DNA from: Tagaea sp. CACIAM 22H2
GTDB lineage: Bacteria; Pseudomonadota; Alphaproteobacteria; CACIAM-22H2
Assembly: GCA_014444615.1 (NCBI GenBank)
Contig: PVXE01000009.1
Span: 21,785 to 85,784 of the forward strand
Direction of reading: 5' to 3'
Length of the DNA: 64,000 bases
Below are positions 45,447 to 56,588 of this stretch, in pieces. The notes under the pieces were generated by a model. That model saw only the letters and a list, made by a program, of their open reading frames with translations, made no database searches and was not told the origin of the DNA. How positions within the stretch are numbered: the first letter of the stretch is position 1; the number at the start of each line of letters is the position of its first letter. The position numbers and the translations under genes were made by a program.

Positions 45447-45466
45447 CAGATCGTATGACTGTATGT
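45447..45466. promoter_or_regulatory. Operator-like sequence, GntR/decarboxylase divergent region
   Basis: AGATCGTATGACTGTATG contains two GTATG repeats with 5-nt spacing. CGTATGACTG resembles the minus-strand TGTATGACAG upstream of dctP. It overlaps the region just before the preferred start of the carboxymuconolactone-decarboxylase-like gene, consistent with repression by the divergent GntR. Confidence 0.4.
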
Positions 45467-45486
45467 CAAAAAACAGGATGCCTCAC

Positions 45487-45888
45487 ATGACGGGAAAGAA
45501 CAAGGATATCGAACAGCTCTTTGACGAGGGCCTAAAGCTGCGCCGCCAAGTCCTCGGCGCGGAGTATGTCGACCGTTCCATCGGCTCGGCGAACGACTTC
45601 ATGATGGCTTTCCAGCGCATCACCACCGAATGGTGCTGGGGTTACGCTTGGGGGCGCGACACGTTGGATCTCAAGACCCGCAGCATGCTGAATCTCGCCA
45701 TGCTGACGGCCTTGAACCGTGCCGCCGAGATCAAGCTGCATGTGCGCGGCGCGATCAACAACGGCGTAACCGTCGAAGAAATCCGCGAGGTTTTGCTGCA
45801 TGCGACGATCTATTGCGGCATTCCAGCGGGGCTCGACGCCTTCAAGGCCGCCAACGAAGTGCTGAAGGAAATGAAGAAGGTCGAATAG
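45487..45888 (+). CDS. Carboxymuconolactone decarboxylase-like protein
   Basis: 133 residues from the ATG at 45487, with AGGA eight bases upstream; earlier in-frame ATGs at 45463 and 45478 fall on the operator-like sequence. GLKLRRQVLGAEYVDRSI and the LDLKTRSMLNLAMLTALNR helix match the PcaC-like branch of the CMD family, including the Glu-x-x-x-His pair in EIKLHVRGAINNG. It is not the AhpD type, since no CxxC is present. Suggests decarboxylation or isomerisation of a lactone intermediate. Followed by the terminator at 46002-46028. Confidence 0.88.
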   Translation: MTGKNKDIEQLFDEGLKLRRQVLGAEYVDRSIGSANDFMMAFQRITTEWCWGYAWGRDTLDLKTRSMLNLAMLTALNRAAEIKLHVRGAINNGVTVEEIREVLLHATIYCGIPAGLDAFKAANEVLKEMKKVE

Positions 45889-46001
45889 GGATCGCCCAAC
45901 GCGCGCGACCGACAAGCGCCACCCCGGCGCGACATATCGTGCCAATGCATTGACTCGTCGAGCGCCCGTCACCCGACGCCGCCGAAGACGCCAAAACGAA
46001 G

Positions 46002-46028
46002 AAGGCCCCGGTCAGTGACCGGGGCCTT
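46002..46028. terminator. Strong bidirectional terminator
   Basis: A perfect 27-nt palindrome (13-bp arms around one central base, GC-rich) flanked by TTTATTT on the plus side. It serves the decarboxylase gene ending at 45888, and on the minus strand lies 21 nt beyond the mature 3' end of tRNA-Lys, so it can end that transcript as well. Confidence 0.85.
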
Positions 46029-46048
46029 TATTTCGTCCTAAGTCGAGA

Positions 46049-46124
<76 letters not shown>

Positions 46125-46145
46125 TCTCGGCATCGAGAGGCGCGC

Positions 46146-46174
46146 TGTGTAGCAAGCCCCCCGGGCTTTGTCGA
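46146..46174 (-). promoter_or_regulatory. Candidate promoter for tRNA-Lys
   Basis: Minus strand: TCGACA (46174-46169), 17-bp spacer, then TACACA (46151-46146) preceded by TG as in extended -10 elements. It would start transcription about 15 nt before the mature tRNA. The -10 match is modest. Confidence 0.4.
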
Positions 46175-46200
46175 GCCCCGTTTGCATAGGGGCAAGTATC

Positions 46201-46209
46201 TGTGGATAA
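46201..46209 (-). promoter_or_regulatory. Exact DnaA-box sequence downstream of rodA
   Basis: TTATCCACA on the minus strand, a perfect consensus DnaA box, located 14 bp past the rodA stop codon. A second exact copy lies upstream of mreB at 51968-51976. Binding by DnaA is not shown. Confidence 0.45.
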
Positions 46210-46223
46210 ACGCTTTTGGGGCC

Positions 46224-47372
46224 TTACGTGTCGCCCCGGCGCGGCACCACGACGTCGCGATGCACATAGACGCCGATCAGGATTCCGAATCCGAACAACA
46301 AGGTCAGCATCGACGTGCCGCCATACGAGACGAGCGGCAGCGGTTCGCCCACCACTGGCACCAAGCCCATCACCATCGCCATATTGATCAGCGCGTTGAG
46401 ATAGATCCCCGACAGCACGCCGATCGCGACCAAGCGCCCGAACTGGCTGCGCGCGCGCAAGGCGATGGCGAGGCCGTAAAGCACGATCACGGTATAGAGG
46501 CCGATCAGCACCAGCCCGCCGACGAAGCCGAATTCCTCCGACAGCATGGTGAAGATGAAGTCGGTCTGCTTTTCGGGCAGGAACTGCAAATGGCTTTGCG
46601 TGCCCCCGCCCAGCCCCTTGCCCCAGATCCCGCCCGAACCCAGCGCGATCTTCGACTGGATGATGTGATACCCCGCCCCCAGCGGATCGCTTTCGGGATT
46701 GAGGAAGGTCAACACGCGCTGGCGCTGATAGTCGCGCAACAGGCTCCAAGCGATCGGCACCGCGCCCGCGGCCGATGCGGCGACCAGAATGAACTTCCAC
46801 ATCCTGACGCCGGCCATGAAGAAGACGATCGCCGTCGTCGCCAGCACGACCAGCGTGGTCCCGAGCTTGGGCTGTTTGAAGATCAGGAAGGCCGGCACGA
46901 GCGTGAGCAGAATGGGCCAGACGAGATAGAGCGGATTGCCGATCTGGTCGTGATTGATGCCGTGGAAATAGCGCGCGATCACCAGCACGATCGAAATCTT
47001 GGCGAGTTCGGCCGGCTGGATCTGGACGAAACCGAGATCGAGCCAACGCTGAGCGCCCATGCCGACCTCGCCCATCAGATCGACGGCGACCAGCAGCACG
47101 ACCGACAGCGCGTAGAACGGATACGCCGCCTTCATCCAGAAGCGGATATCGACGGTGGCGACAGCGATCATCAGCGCGAAACCCATCGCGAAGCGCGAGA
47201 TCTGGCGCGACGCCCACGGGTCCCAATCGCCGCCGGCGGCCGAGTAGAGCATGACGAAGCCGATGCTCGAGACCGCGAGGATCGTCAGCGCCAGCCCCCA
47301 CGTGATCTGGCGCAGCTTCTCGCCGAGGCTGAGCCGCTTGTTCGATTGGCCGAGAGCCGAATGGGCGGGCAT
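46224..47372 (-). CDS. rodA: Rod shape-determining protein RodA (SEDS glycosyltransferase)
   Basis: 382 residues with about ten hydrophobic helices. SEDS markers are IQPAELAKISIVLVIARYF, the QSKIALGSGGIWGKG segment of the large periplasmic loop, EEFGFVGGLVLIGLY and PLPLVSYGGTSMLTLLFGFG. Together with PBP2 it polymerises and crosslinks peptidoglycan during elongation. Its start codon overlaps the mrdA stop by one base (TGATG). Last gene of mreB-mreC-mreD-mrdA-rodA. Confidence 0.97.
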   Translation of the reverse strand: MPAHSALGQSNKRLSLGEKLRQITWGLALTILAVSSIGFVMLYSAAGGDWDPWASRQISRFAMGFALMIAVATVDIRFWMKAAYPFYALSVVLLVAVDLMGEVGMGAQRWLDLGFVQIQPAELAKISIVLVIARYFHGINHDQIGNPLYLVWPILLTLVPAFLIFKQPKLGTTLVVLATTAIVFFMAGVRMWKFILVAASAAGAVPIAWSLLRDYQRQRVLTFLNPESDPLGAGYHIIQSKIALGSGGIWGKGLGGGTQSHLQFLPEKQTDFIFTMLSEEFGFVGGLVLIGLYTVIVLYGLAIALRARSQFGRLVAIGVLSGIYLNALINMAMVMGLVPVVGEPLPLVSYGGTSMLTLLFGFGILIGVYVHRDVVVPRRGDT

Positions 47373-49270
47373 CAGCCGCTCCTTTCCGCGATGCGCGCCG
47401 GGCCTTGCGGCCGCGTGCGCTCGCGCTCGCGTTCCAGGCGCATCGCTTCCGTCAGGATCTCGCGCGCGATCGGCGCCGCGACCGACGAGCCGCCGCCGCC
47501 ATGCTCGACGATCACCGAAACGGCGTAGCGCGGCGATTCGAGCGGCGCGTAACCGACGAACAGCGCGTGATCGCGCTCGCGCCACGGCACTTGCTCGGGC
47601 TTGCGCAAGCCCACGCGGCGCTCCTCCTCGGTGATGCGCCGCACCTGGGACGTGCCGGTCTTGCCGCCGAAAGTCCAATTTTGATCGACGATACGCTGCC
47701 GGAACGCCGTGCCGCGCGGATCGTTGATCACCGCGCGCATACCGCGCAGCATGACCGCGAGATTGGCCTGCGGCACGCCGATCGGCGGGAAACTGCTTTG
47801 CGGGCGTTCGGCGATGCGCCGTTCCTGCACCAGATCGCGCGTCAAATGCGGCGTGACCGCGAAACCGCCATTCACCAGCCGCGCCGTCATCGTCACGAGC
47901 TGCAAGGGCGTGGCGAGCACATAGCCCTGGCCGATCGACGCGACGAGCGATTCGCCCGTCGCCCAGCCCTTGCCGGTGCGCGCCAATTTCCAGCTCCGCG
48001 TCGGGATCAGACCGGGCCGCTCGCCCGGCAGATCGATCGACAATGTCGATCCCAGACCGAAGCGGCGCGCCATGTCGGCCATACGCTCGGGCCCCAAGCG
48101 GCGGCCCATTTCGTAGAAATAGACGTCGCAGGATTGCGACAGCGCCTCGACCATGTCGAGCGGGCCGTGGCCGCCGCGCTTCCAGCAATGGAACTTGTTG
48201 TCGCCAAGCTCCATATGCCCCGGACAACTGACGCGAAAATCGGGCGAGATGCCCGATTCCATCGCCGCCAGCGCCACGATCATTTTATAGGTCGAGCCCG
48301 GTGCGTATTGGCCGGAGATCGCCTTGTTGGTCAGCGGCGCCTTCGAATTGGCGAGCAACGCGCGCCACGCCGGCCCCGAAATGCCGCGCGCGAATTCGTG
48401 CGGATCGTAGGACGGATGCGAGACCATCGCCAAAACGTCGCCGTTGGAAACGTCCATCACGACGGCGGCCGCACTCGCCTCCTGCGCCAGACGTTTGGCG
48501 GCCAATTCCTGAAGGGCTGTATCGAGCGTGAGCACGATATCGTGCCCCGGCTCGCCTTCGTTGCGCGCGAGCTCGCGGATCGGCCGGCCCAGCGCGTTGA
48601 CCTCGATCTGGGTGTTGCCCGCGCGCCCGCGCATGGCGAGGTCGTAGACGCGCTCGATTCCGCCGCGGCCGATGCGGAAATCGGGAAGCTCCAGCAGCGG
48701 ATCGCCGGTCAAGTCGCTTTCGGCGGGCGGCGCCACGTAACCGATCAGATGCGACGTGGTGTCGCCGAAGGGGTAAAGCCTTGTCGAGCCGACGTCGATC
48801 GACACGCCGGGCAAATCGGGCGAGTTCACCGCGATGCGGCTGACGTCGTCCCAGGCGAGATTGTCCTTCACCGTCACCGGCAGGAAGCGGCGCTTGCGCG
48901 AAACTTCGCGCAATATCCGCCGGCGCTCGGTATCGGAAATCGGCACGATCTCCGACAGCGCGTCCAGCGTGGCCGGGACGGATCCGGTTTGCTCCGCCAC
49001 CACGACGACGCGATAGTTGAGCTGGTTCTCGGCGATCACTTTGCCGTAACGATCGACGATGCGCCCGCGCGGCGGGGCAAGAAGGCGCAAATTGATGCGG
49101 TTGTCGTCGGCCATCGTGCGGTACTTATCCGCCTCGACAACCTGCAAATAATACATGCGCCCAACGAGTACGCCGAACAGCGCCATCTTGCCGGCGGCCA
49201 GCAGCGCCAAGCGCCGCGTGAACATCTTGGAGCGCGCGGCGTCGCGATCGCGGTTCATGAGGCGGTTCAT
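47372..49270 (-). CDS. mrdA: Penicillin-binding protein 2 (elongation transpeptidase)
   Basis: 632 residues. One N-terminal membrane anchor (LALLAAGKMALFGVLVG) is followed by the dimerisation domain beginning LLAPPRGRIVDRYG. The transpeptidase motifs are complete: S-T-Y-K in GQYAPGSTYKM, S-x-C in ALSQSCDVYFYE and K-T-G in FGGKTGTSQV. It crosslinks peptidoglycan with RodA under MreBCD control. The ATG at 49268-49270 is 8 bp after mreD; an in-frame ATG 12 bp downstream is the alternative. Confidence 0.97.
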   Translation of the reverse strand: MNRLMNRDRDAARSKMFTRRLALLAAGKMALFGVLVGRMYYLQVVEADKYRTMADDNRINLRLLAPPRGRIVDRYGKVIAENQLNYRVVVVAEQTGSVPATLDALSEIVPISDTERRRILREVSRKRRFLPVTVKDNLAWDDVSRIAVNSPDLPGVSIDVGSTRLYPFGDTTSHLIGYVAPPAESDLTGDPLLELPDFRIGRGGIERVYDLAMRGRAGNTQIEVNALGRPIRELARNEGEPGHDIVLTLDTALQELAAKRLAQEASAAAVVMDVSNGDVLAMVSHPSYDPHEFARGISGPAWRALLANSKAPLTNKAISGQYAPGSTYKMIVALAAMESGISPDFRVSCPGHMELGDNKFHCWKRGGHGPLDMVEALSQSCDVYFYEMGRRLGPERMADMARRFGLGSTLSIDLPGERPGLIPTRSWKLARTGKGWATGESLVASIGQGYVLATPLQLVTMTARLVNGGFAVTPHLTRDLVQERRIAERPQSSFPPIGVPQANLAVMLRGMRAVINDPRGTAFRQRIVDQNWTFGGKTGTSQVRRITEEERRVGLRKPEQVPWRERDHALFVGYAPLESPRYAVSVIVEHGGGGSSVAAPIAREILTEAMRLERERERTRPQGPARIAERSG

Positions 49271-49278
49271 CGCACCCC

Positions 49279-49794
49279 TCATCCCGCCGTCAGGAAGATG
49301 CGCTGCACGCGGCCCAGCACCGCGCCGATCGCCGGATAGATCGCGACCGTCAACGCGAGCTGCGTGGCGAACAAGCCCAGCGGCACCGACAGATGCGCCG
49401 CCGCATAAGCGACGATGGCGGTGACGATCGCCGCCCCCGCCGCGATCAGCGCGAACGACGCCCAGATCAACCAGAACGCCTTGCCGCGAAAGAATTTGTG
49501 CTGCACGACGATCGCGTAGTGCACGAGCAGCAACACCAGCGCGTTGAGGCCAAGCGGCGCGCCCGAGAGCGCGTCGTCGAGCAGGCCGACGAGGAAGGCG
49601 CCCCACGCCGGAAACAAATCGGGCCGATGCACGATCCAATAGAACGCGCAGATCAGCACGACGTTGGGCGCCAGCATCGAATATTCGGGTATCGGCAGCG
49701 GCACGACCGACAGCAGTGCCGCCAGCACCGTCGAGACGACGGGCAGCGCCAGCTTCAACGACCGGTCGAGCTGGGCGAAGACAGCGCCGACCAT
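49279..49794 (-). CDS. mreD: Rod shape-determining protein MreD
   Basis: 171 residues, five to six hydrophobic segments. The central VVLICAFYWIVHRPDLFPAW and the GLLDDALSGAPLGLNALVLL stretch are the conserved MreD blocks. Inner-membrane partner of MreC in the elongasome. It starts 9 bp after mreC and ends 8 bp before mrdA. Confidence 0.95.
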   Translation of the reverse strand: MVGAVFAQLDRSLKLALPVVSTVLAALLSVVPLPIPEYSMLAPNVVLICAFYWIVHRPDLFPAWGAFLVGLLDDALSGAPLGLNALVLLLVHYAIVVQHKFFRGKAFWLIWASFALIAAGAAIVTAIVAYAAAHLSVPLGLFATQLALTVAIYPAIGAVLGRVQRIFLTAG

Positions 49795-49803
49795 GGCCGC
49801 GCC

Positions 49804-50682
49804 CTAACGCCCGCGCCGGGGTTGCGGCGGCGGGGCCGAAACCGGCAGCGTGCCGGCCAAGCCGTAATCGACGATACGGATCGCTTCCAAGCGATGGAAG
49901 TCGACGAAGGGCCGCACACGCACGCCGTGTTCGCCGGTCTGCACCACGATGCCCACCGGCAGGCCCGGCGGGAAAACGCCGCCGTCGCCCGACGTCACGA
50001 TACGGTCGCCCAGTTGCGGCCGCGCGCCCGACGACAGGAAGGTGAGCTTGGGCATGTCGGAGTTGTCGCCGTCGATGATCGCGCGGTCGCGCGTGCCTTC
50101 GATCTGAACGGGCACGTGGCTGTTCAAATCGGTCAGCAGCAGCACGCGCGCCGCACGCTCGCCCGTCTCGCCCACGCGGCCGACCAAACCGTCGGGCACC
50201 AGCGCCGGCTGGCCCTTGGCGATGCCATCGCGCGTGCCCGCTGCGATCAGCACCGAACGCACGAAGGCGCCGCCGGCATCCGCGATCACGCGCGCGGTCA
50301 CGAAGGTCAAACCCGGTTCGGTCGCCACGCGCTGCATGTCGCGCATCGCGCGGTTTTCGGCTTCAAGATTGCGCGCCACTTGCTGCCAATGCAGCAGGCG
50401 GAGATTTTCCTCGCGCAGACGGCGGTTTTCCTCGTGCACGTCGGCGTAATGGCGCGCGGTGTCGATCATGCGCGCGGCTGTGTCGATCGGCTTGCCGATC
50501 GCGTCGAGCATCGGCGCCACCGCGTCCACGACCGCCATGCGCGCGCGCTCGACCACCGGCGCCTCGGCCTTGCCGAGTACCAGCAAGCCCACCGACGCGC
50601 CGATCAACCCGGTGAACGCCATGCGCTGCAGCAGCACCTTCAGCGGTGCCGTCAGCTTCAGCGTCGTGCCGGGTCGCGCCAT
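49804..50682 (-). CDS. mreC: Cell shape-determining protein MreC
   Basis: 292 residues. A single N-terminal helix (MAFTGLIGASVGLLVLG region) is followed by a coiled coil (HEENRRLREENLRLLHWQQ, residues ~80-100) and the periplasmic beta domain with DGLVGRVGETGERAARVLLL and GDRIVTSGDGGVFPPGLPVG. The C-terminus is proline/arginine rich. It links MreB to PBP2. Lies 10 bp after mreB. Confidence 0.96.
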   Translation of the reverse strand: MARPGTTLKLTAPLKVLLQRMAFTGLIGASVGLLVLGKAEAPVVERARMAVVDAVAPMLDAIGKPIDTAARMIDTARHYADVHEENRRLREENLRLLHWQQVARNLEAENRAMRDMQRVATEPGLTFVTARVIADAGGAFVRSVLIAAGTRDGIAKGQPALVPDGLVGRVGETGERAARVLLLTDLNSHVPVQIEGTRDRAIIDGDNSDMPKLTFLSSGARPQLGDRIVTSGDGGVFPPGLPVGIVVQTGEHGVRVRPFVDFHRLEAIRIVDYGLAGTLPVSAPPPQPRRGR

Positions 50683-50692
50683 CGGCGAAGCC

Positions 50693-51787
<1,095 letters not shown>

Positions 51788-51967
51788 CTAACTCCCTTCC
51801 ATACAAGCGGAATTCGGCGCAATTAAGCCCAAAGCGCCGCACTTGTCGACTGCGCTGCGCCGCCACATCGGCGCGGCGGACGACGCCCGCCGCGACGGCA
51901 ATTTTTCGGCCTGGGTTTGCGCCATGATCCGCGCCCCTGACGAAGCCCCGCTCCGCCCGCCAAAGCC

Positions 51968-51976
51968 TGTGGATAA
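51968..51976 (-). promoter_or_regulatory. Exact DnaA-box sequence upstream of mreB
   Basis: TTATCCACA on the minus strand, about 235 bp before the mreB start codon. It has the same orientation as the operon and as the copy at 46201-46209. Possible cell-cycle input to mreB transcription; binding unproven. Confidence 0.45.
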
Positions 51977-52086
51977 GTCCCGGCGAGCGACGTTCCGAAC
52001 AAGGTATCAGATCGCCCCGGCAACTGCCTAGGAAAGCCGGATAACAAAGCCAAATCAGTGGTTTAATTTTACCCTTCCGGCAAAGA

Positions 52087-52116
52087 AAAACCCCGCCGGC
52101 GAACCGGCGGGGTTTT
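52087..52116 (-). terminator. Intrinsic terminator of the ilv operon
   Basis: 13-bp arms (52087-52099, 52104-52116) with a 4-nt loop, GC-rich with flanking A/T. On the minus strand it is followed by TTTTTCTTTG. It begins 31 bp after the ilvC stop codon. Confidence 0.9.
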
Positions 52117-52146
52117 CCATCGCAACGCCCGAAGGCGGGGTATGGC

Positions 52147-53704
<1,558 letters not shown>

Positions 53705-53753
53705 GGGCGTTCTCTTTCGACGGAAGGGTTCCAGGGGATGAAGCGCGTTCGCC

Positions 53754-55571
53754 TCAAACCAGAACCATCCCTTCCTCCGAAATCGGGCCGGCCCCGCCGC
53801 CCTTGTTGCCCTTGTCGTCCGGCCCCAGGATCATTTCGTTATGCGCGGCACCCGACGGAATCATCGGGAAGCAGTTTTCCATCTGGTCGACGCACATATC
53901 GACGATCACCGGCTTCTTGATCGCGATCATCTCGTTGATCGTATCGTCGACCTCGGACGTCTTCGTCGCGCGCAGCCCCACGCAATGGAAGGCTTCGGCC
54001 AGCTTCACGAAATCGGGCAGCGATTCGGTGTAGCTTTCCGAGTAGCGCGAGCCGTGCAGCAATTCCTGCCACTGGCGCACCATGCCCATATATTGGTTGT
54101 TCAGGATGAACACCTTCACGGGCAGACGGTACTGCGCGATCGTCGACAGCTCCTGGATGTTCATCAGCGTCGAGGCTTCGCCCGCGACGTCGATGACCAG
54201 CGCGTCGGGATGCGCGATCTGCACGCCCATCGCCGCCGGCAGGCCATAGCCCATCGTGCCGAGGCCGCCGGAGGTCATCCAGCGATTGGGCTTCTGGAAT
54301 TTCAGATACTGCGCGGCCCACATCTGGTGCTGGCCGACTTCCGTTGTAATGAAAACATCGTCGCGCTTGGCGGTGATCGCTTGCAGACGCTCCAGCGCGT
54401 ATTGCGGCTTGATGATCGAGTCCGACTTGCGATAGGCGAGGCAATCGCGCTTGCGCCAGGTTTCGATCTGCGCCCACCACTCGGCCAGCGCCTTCTTGTC
54501 GGGCTTCGCGCCCGCGGCGATGCGGCGATCCCACTCGGCGGCGAGTGCCGCGATCACGCGGCCCGCGTCGCCGACGATCGGCACCTCGACGCGCACGTTC
54601 TTGTTGATCGACGACGGATCGATATCCGCGTGGATCTTCTTCGAATTCGGCGAGAAGGCGTTCAAACGCCCCGTCACGCGGTCGTCGAAACGCGCGCCGA
54701 TATTCACCATCACGTCGCAGCCATGCATCGACAGATTGGCTTCATACGTGCCGTGCATGCCCAGCATGCCCAGGAACAGCGGATCGGCGGCGGGCATGGC
54801 ACCCAGGCCCATCAGCGTGTTGGTGATCGGGAAGCCCGTTTGGCGCACGAATTTGGTCAACGCGGCCGACGCTTCGGGGCCCGAATTGATCACCCCGCCG
54901 CCCGTGTAGAAAATCGGGCGCTTGGCCGACAGCATCAGATCGACCGCCTGCGCGATCGACTTCGGGTCCGGGTCCAGGCGCGGCGTGTACGAAACGCGCT
55001 TGAAGGCTTCGGCACTCTTGTACTCGCCCTTGCCCATCAGAATGTCCTTGGGCAGGTCGATCACCACCGGGCCGGGACGGCCCGAGCGCGCGACATGGAA
55101 AGCCTCGTGCACCGTCTGCGCGAGCTTGGTGATGTCCTTGACCAAGTAGTTGTGCTTGGTCGCGGGCCGCGTGATGCCGGTCGTGTCGGCCTCTTGGAAA
55201 GCATCGTTGCCGATCAGATGCGTCGGCACCTGGCCGGTCAGGCAGACGATCGGAATCGAATCCATCAGCGCATCGACCAGGCCGGTCACGGCGTTGGTCG
55301 CACCGGGGCCGGAGGTCACGAGCACCACGCCGACCTTGCCGGTCGAGCGCGCATAGCCTTCGGCGGCATGCACGGCCCCGCCTTCCTGGCGCACCAGGAT
55401 GTGCTTGACCGAGTTCTGCAGGAAGATCGCGTCGTAGAGCGGCAATACCGCCCCGCCGGGATAGCCGAAGATAACCTCGACGCCTTGCTCCACCAGCGCC
55501 TTGAGGACGATTTCCGCGCCATTCATCTGGGCGGTGTCCTGGGTCGTGGGGGATTTGGCGGCGGTCGACAT
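53754..55571 (-). CDS. ilvB: Acetolactate synthase large subunit
   Basis: 605 residues from the ATG at 55569-55571 with GGAGAAG upstream; an in-frame start 33 bp earlier is less likely. ThDP enzyme: VIFGYPGGAVLPLYD with the catalytic Glu in LVRQEGGAVHAAEGYAR, FAD-domain sequences in the middle, and the ThDP/Mg motif AGEASTLMN ... NNQYMGMVRQW. The Mg-ligand position reads Glu (around residue 463) where GDG/GDA-type proteins have Asp. First of three ilv genes; miaA lies 66 bp upstream in the same direction. Confidence 0.97.
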   Translation of the reverse strand: MSTAAKSPTTQDTAQMNGAEIVLKALVEQGVEVIFGYPGGAVLPLYDAIFLQNSVKHILVRQEGGAVHAAEGYARSTGKVGVVLVTSGPGATNAVTGLVDALMDSIPIVCLTGQVPTHLIGNDAFQEADTTGITRPATKHNYLVKDITKLAQTVHEAFHVARSGRPGPVVIDLPKDILMGKGEYKSAEAFKRVSYTPRLDPDPKSIAQAVDLMLSAKRPIFYTGGGVINSGPEASAALTKFVRQTGFPITNTLMGLGAMPAADPLFLGMLGMHGTYEANLSMHGCDVMVNIGARFDDRVTGRLNAFSPNSKKIHADIDPSSINKNVRVEVPIVGDAGRVIAALAAEWDRRIAAGAKPDKKALAEWWAQIETWRKRDCLAYRKSDSIIKPQYALERLQAITAKRDDVFITTEVGQHQMWAAQYLKFQKPNRWMTSGGLGTMGYGLPAAMGVQIAHPDALVIDVAGEASTLMNIQELSTIAQYRLPVKVFILNNQYMGMVRQWQELLHGSRYSESYTESLPDFVKLAEAFHCVGLRATKTSEVDDTINEMIAIKKPVIVDMCVDQMENCFPMIPSGAAHNEMILGPDDKGNKGGGAGPISEEGMVLV

Positions 55572-55637
55572 TGTCTTCTCCTTTGCACGCTTGCGGTATG
55601 GCAAGGCGGCGCAAAATAGGGAGGTGACCTACGCCCG

Positions 55638-56576
55638 TCAACCCATTTTTCTAATAAACATGCGAATTTCGGGAAGCAGACTTTCCGAAAATTGCGCATC
55701 GAGCCGGGTAGCTGCCTTGAGCTGGTTGCGGAACCAGGTGCGCTGGCGCTTGGCGAATTGCCGCGTGCTCGCCTTCAAAGCATTGATTGCAATCGGTAAA
55801 TCATACTCCCCGCGAAGATGGGCGGCGAGTTCCGGCACGCCCAAAGCGCGCATCGCGGGCAACGTGTCGGGCAGATTCTGGGTCAAAAGGGCGCGGACTT
55901 CGTCGACGGCGCCGTCCGCGATCATACGATCGACGCGAATATCGATGCGTTCGCCCAACAAATCGCGCGGCGGATCGAGCAGCAAAGTGGGCCAGCTCGC
56001 TTCTTCCAACGGCGCGGCCGCATGGAAATCTGACAACGCCGCGCCATGCGCTTCGACCACTTCCCAAGCGCGCAGCACGCGCTGCGTGTCGTTGGGCGAC
56101 AGCTTGGCGCCGGCGACCGGATCGCGGCGCGCGAGTTCCGCGTGAAATGCGACGGGGCCGAGCTCCGCGTGGCGCGCGCGCGCATGTTCGCGGATCTCCG
56201 GCGGCACCGGCGGCACCGGCGACAAGCCTTCGACGATCAGCTTCAAATACATGCCCGTCCCGCCGCACAGGATGGGCAGTTTTCCCGCGTCGTGCGCGGC
56301 GGCGATTTCGGCCAAAGCGGCATCGCGCCATTTGCCGACCGTGCCGTGTTCGGCGGCGGGCCAAATGCCGTAAAGCCGATGCGGCACGTCGGCTTCTTCT
56401 TGCGGCGTAGGCCGTGCGGAAACGATGCGCAATTCGCGATAGACCTGCATCGCGTCGGCATTGATCACCACGCCGTCGAATTCGCGCGCGATCGCGGCGG
56501 CGAGCGCGGATTTGCCCGAGGCCGTGGGCCCCGCGACGATCAACGCTTTCTTGCCTTCCGCTAACGGCCCGACCAT
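55638..56576 (-). CDS. miaA: tRNA dimethylallyltransferase
   Basis: 312 residues from the ATG at 56574-56576; a longer start at 56624 would overlap serB, which diverges from 56589. P-loop AGPTASGKSALAAAI near residue 15, DAMQVYRELRIVSARPT, GGTGMYLKLIVEGLSPVP, and the C-terminal KASTRQFAKRQRTWFRNQ. It transfers the isopentenyl group to A37 of tRNAs reading UNN codons. Only 12 bp separate the divergent starts of miaA and serB. Confidence 0.97.
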   Translation of the reverse strand: MVGPLAEGKKALIVAGPTASGKSALAAAIAREFDGVVINADAMQVYRELRIVSARPTPQEEADVPHRLYGIWPAAEHGTVGKWRDAALAEIAAAHDAGKLPILCGGTGMYLKLIVEGLSPVPPVPPEIREHARARHAELGPVAFHAELARRDPVAGAKLSPNDTQRVLRAWEVVEAHGAALSDFHAAAPLEEASWPTLLLDPPRDLLGERIDIRVDRMIADGAVDEVRALLTQNLPDTLPAMRALGVPELAAHLRGEYDLPIAINALKASTRQFAKRQRTWFRNQLKAATRLDAQFSESLLPEIRMFIRKMG

Positions 56577-56588
56577 GATCCCGGCCCC

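Noticed and set aside
47405..49339. 644-codon open frame opposite mrdA
   Set aside because: Antisense shadow of PBP2, whose transpeptidase motifs are complete.
53841..55619. 592-codon open frame opposite ilvB
   Set aside because: Antisense shadow; composition is Arg/His/Gln-rich with no recognisable domain.
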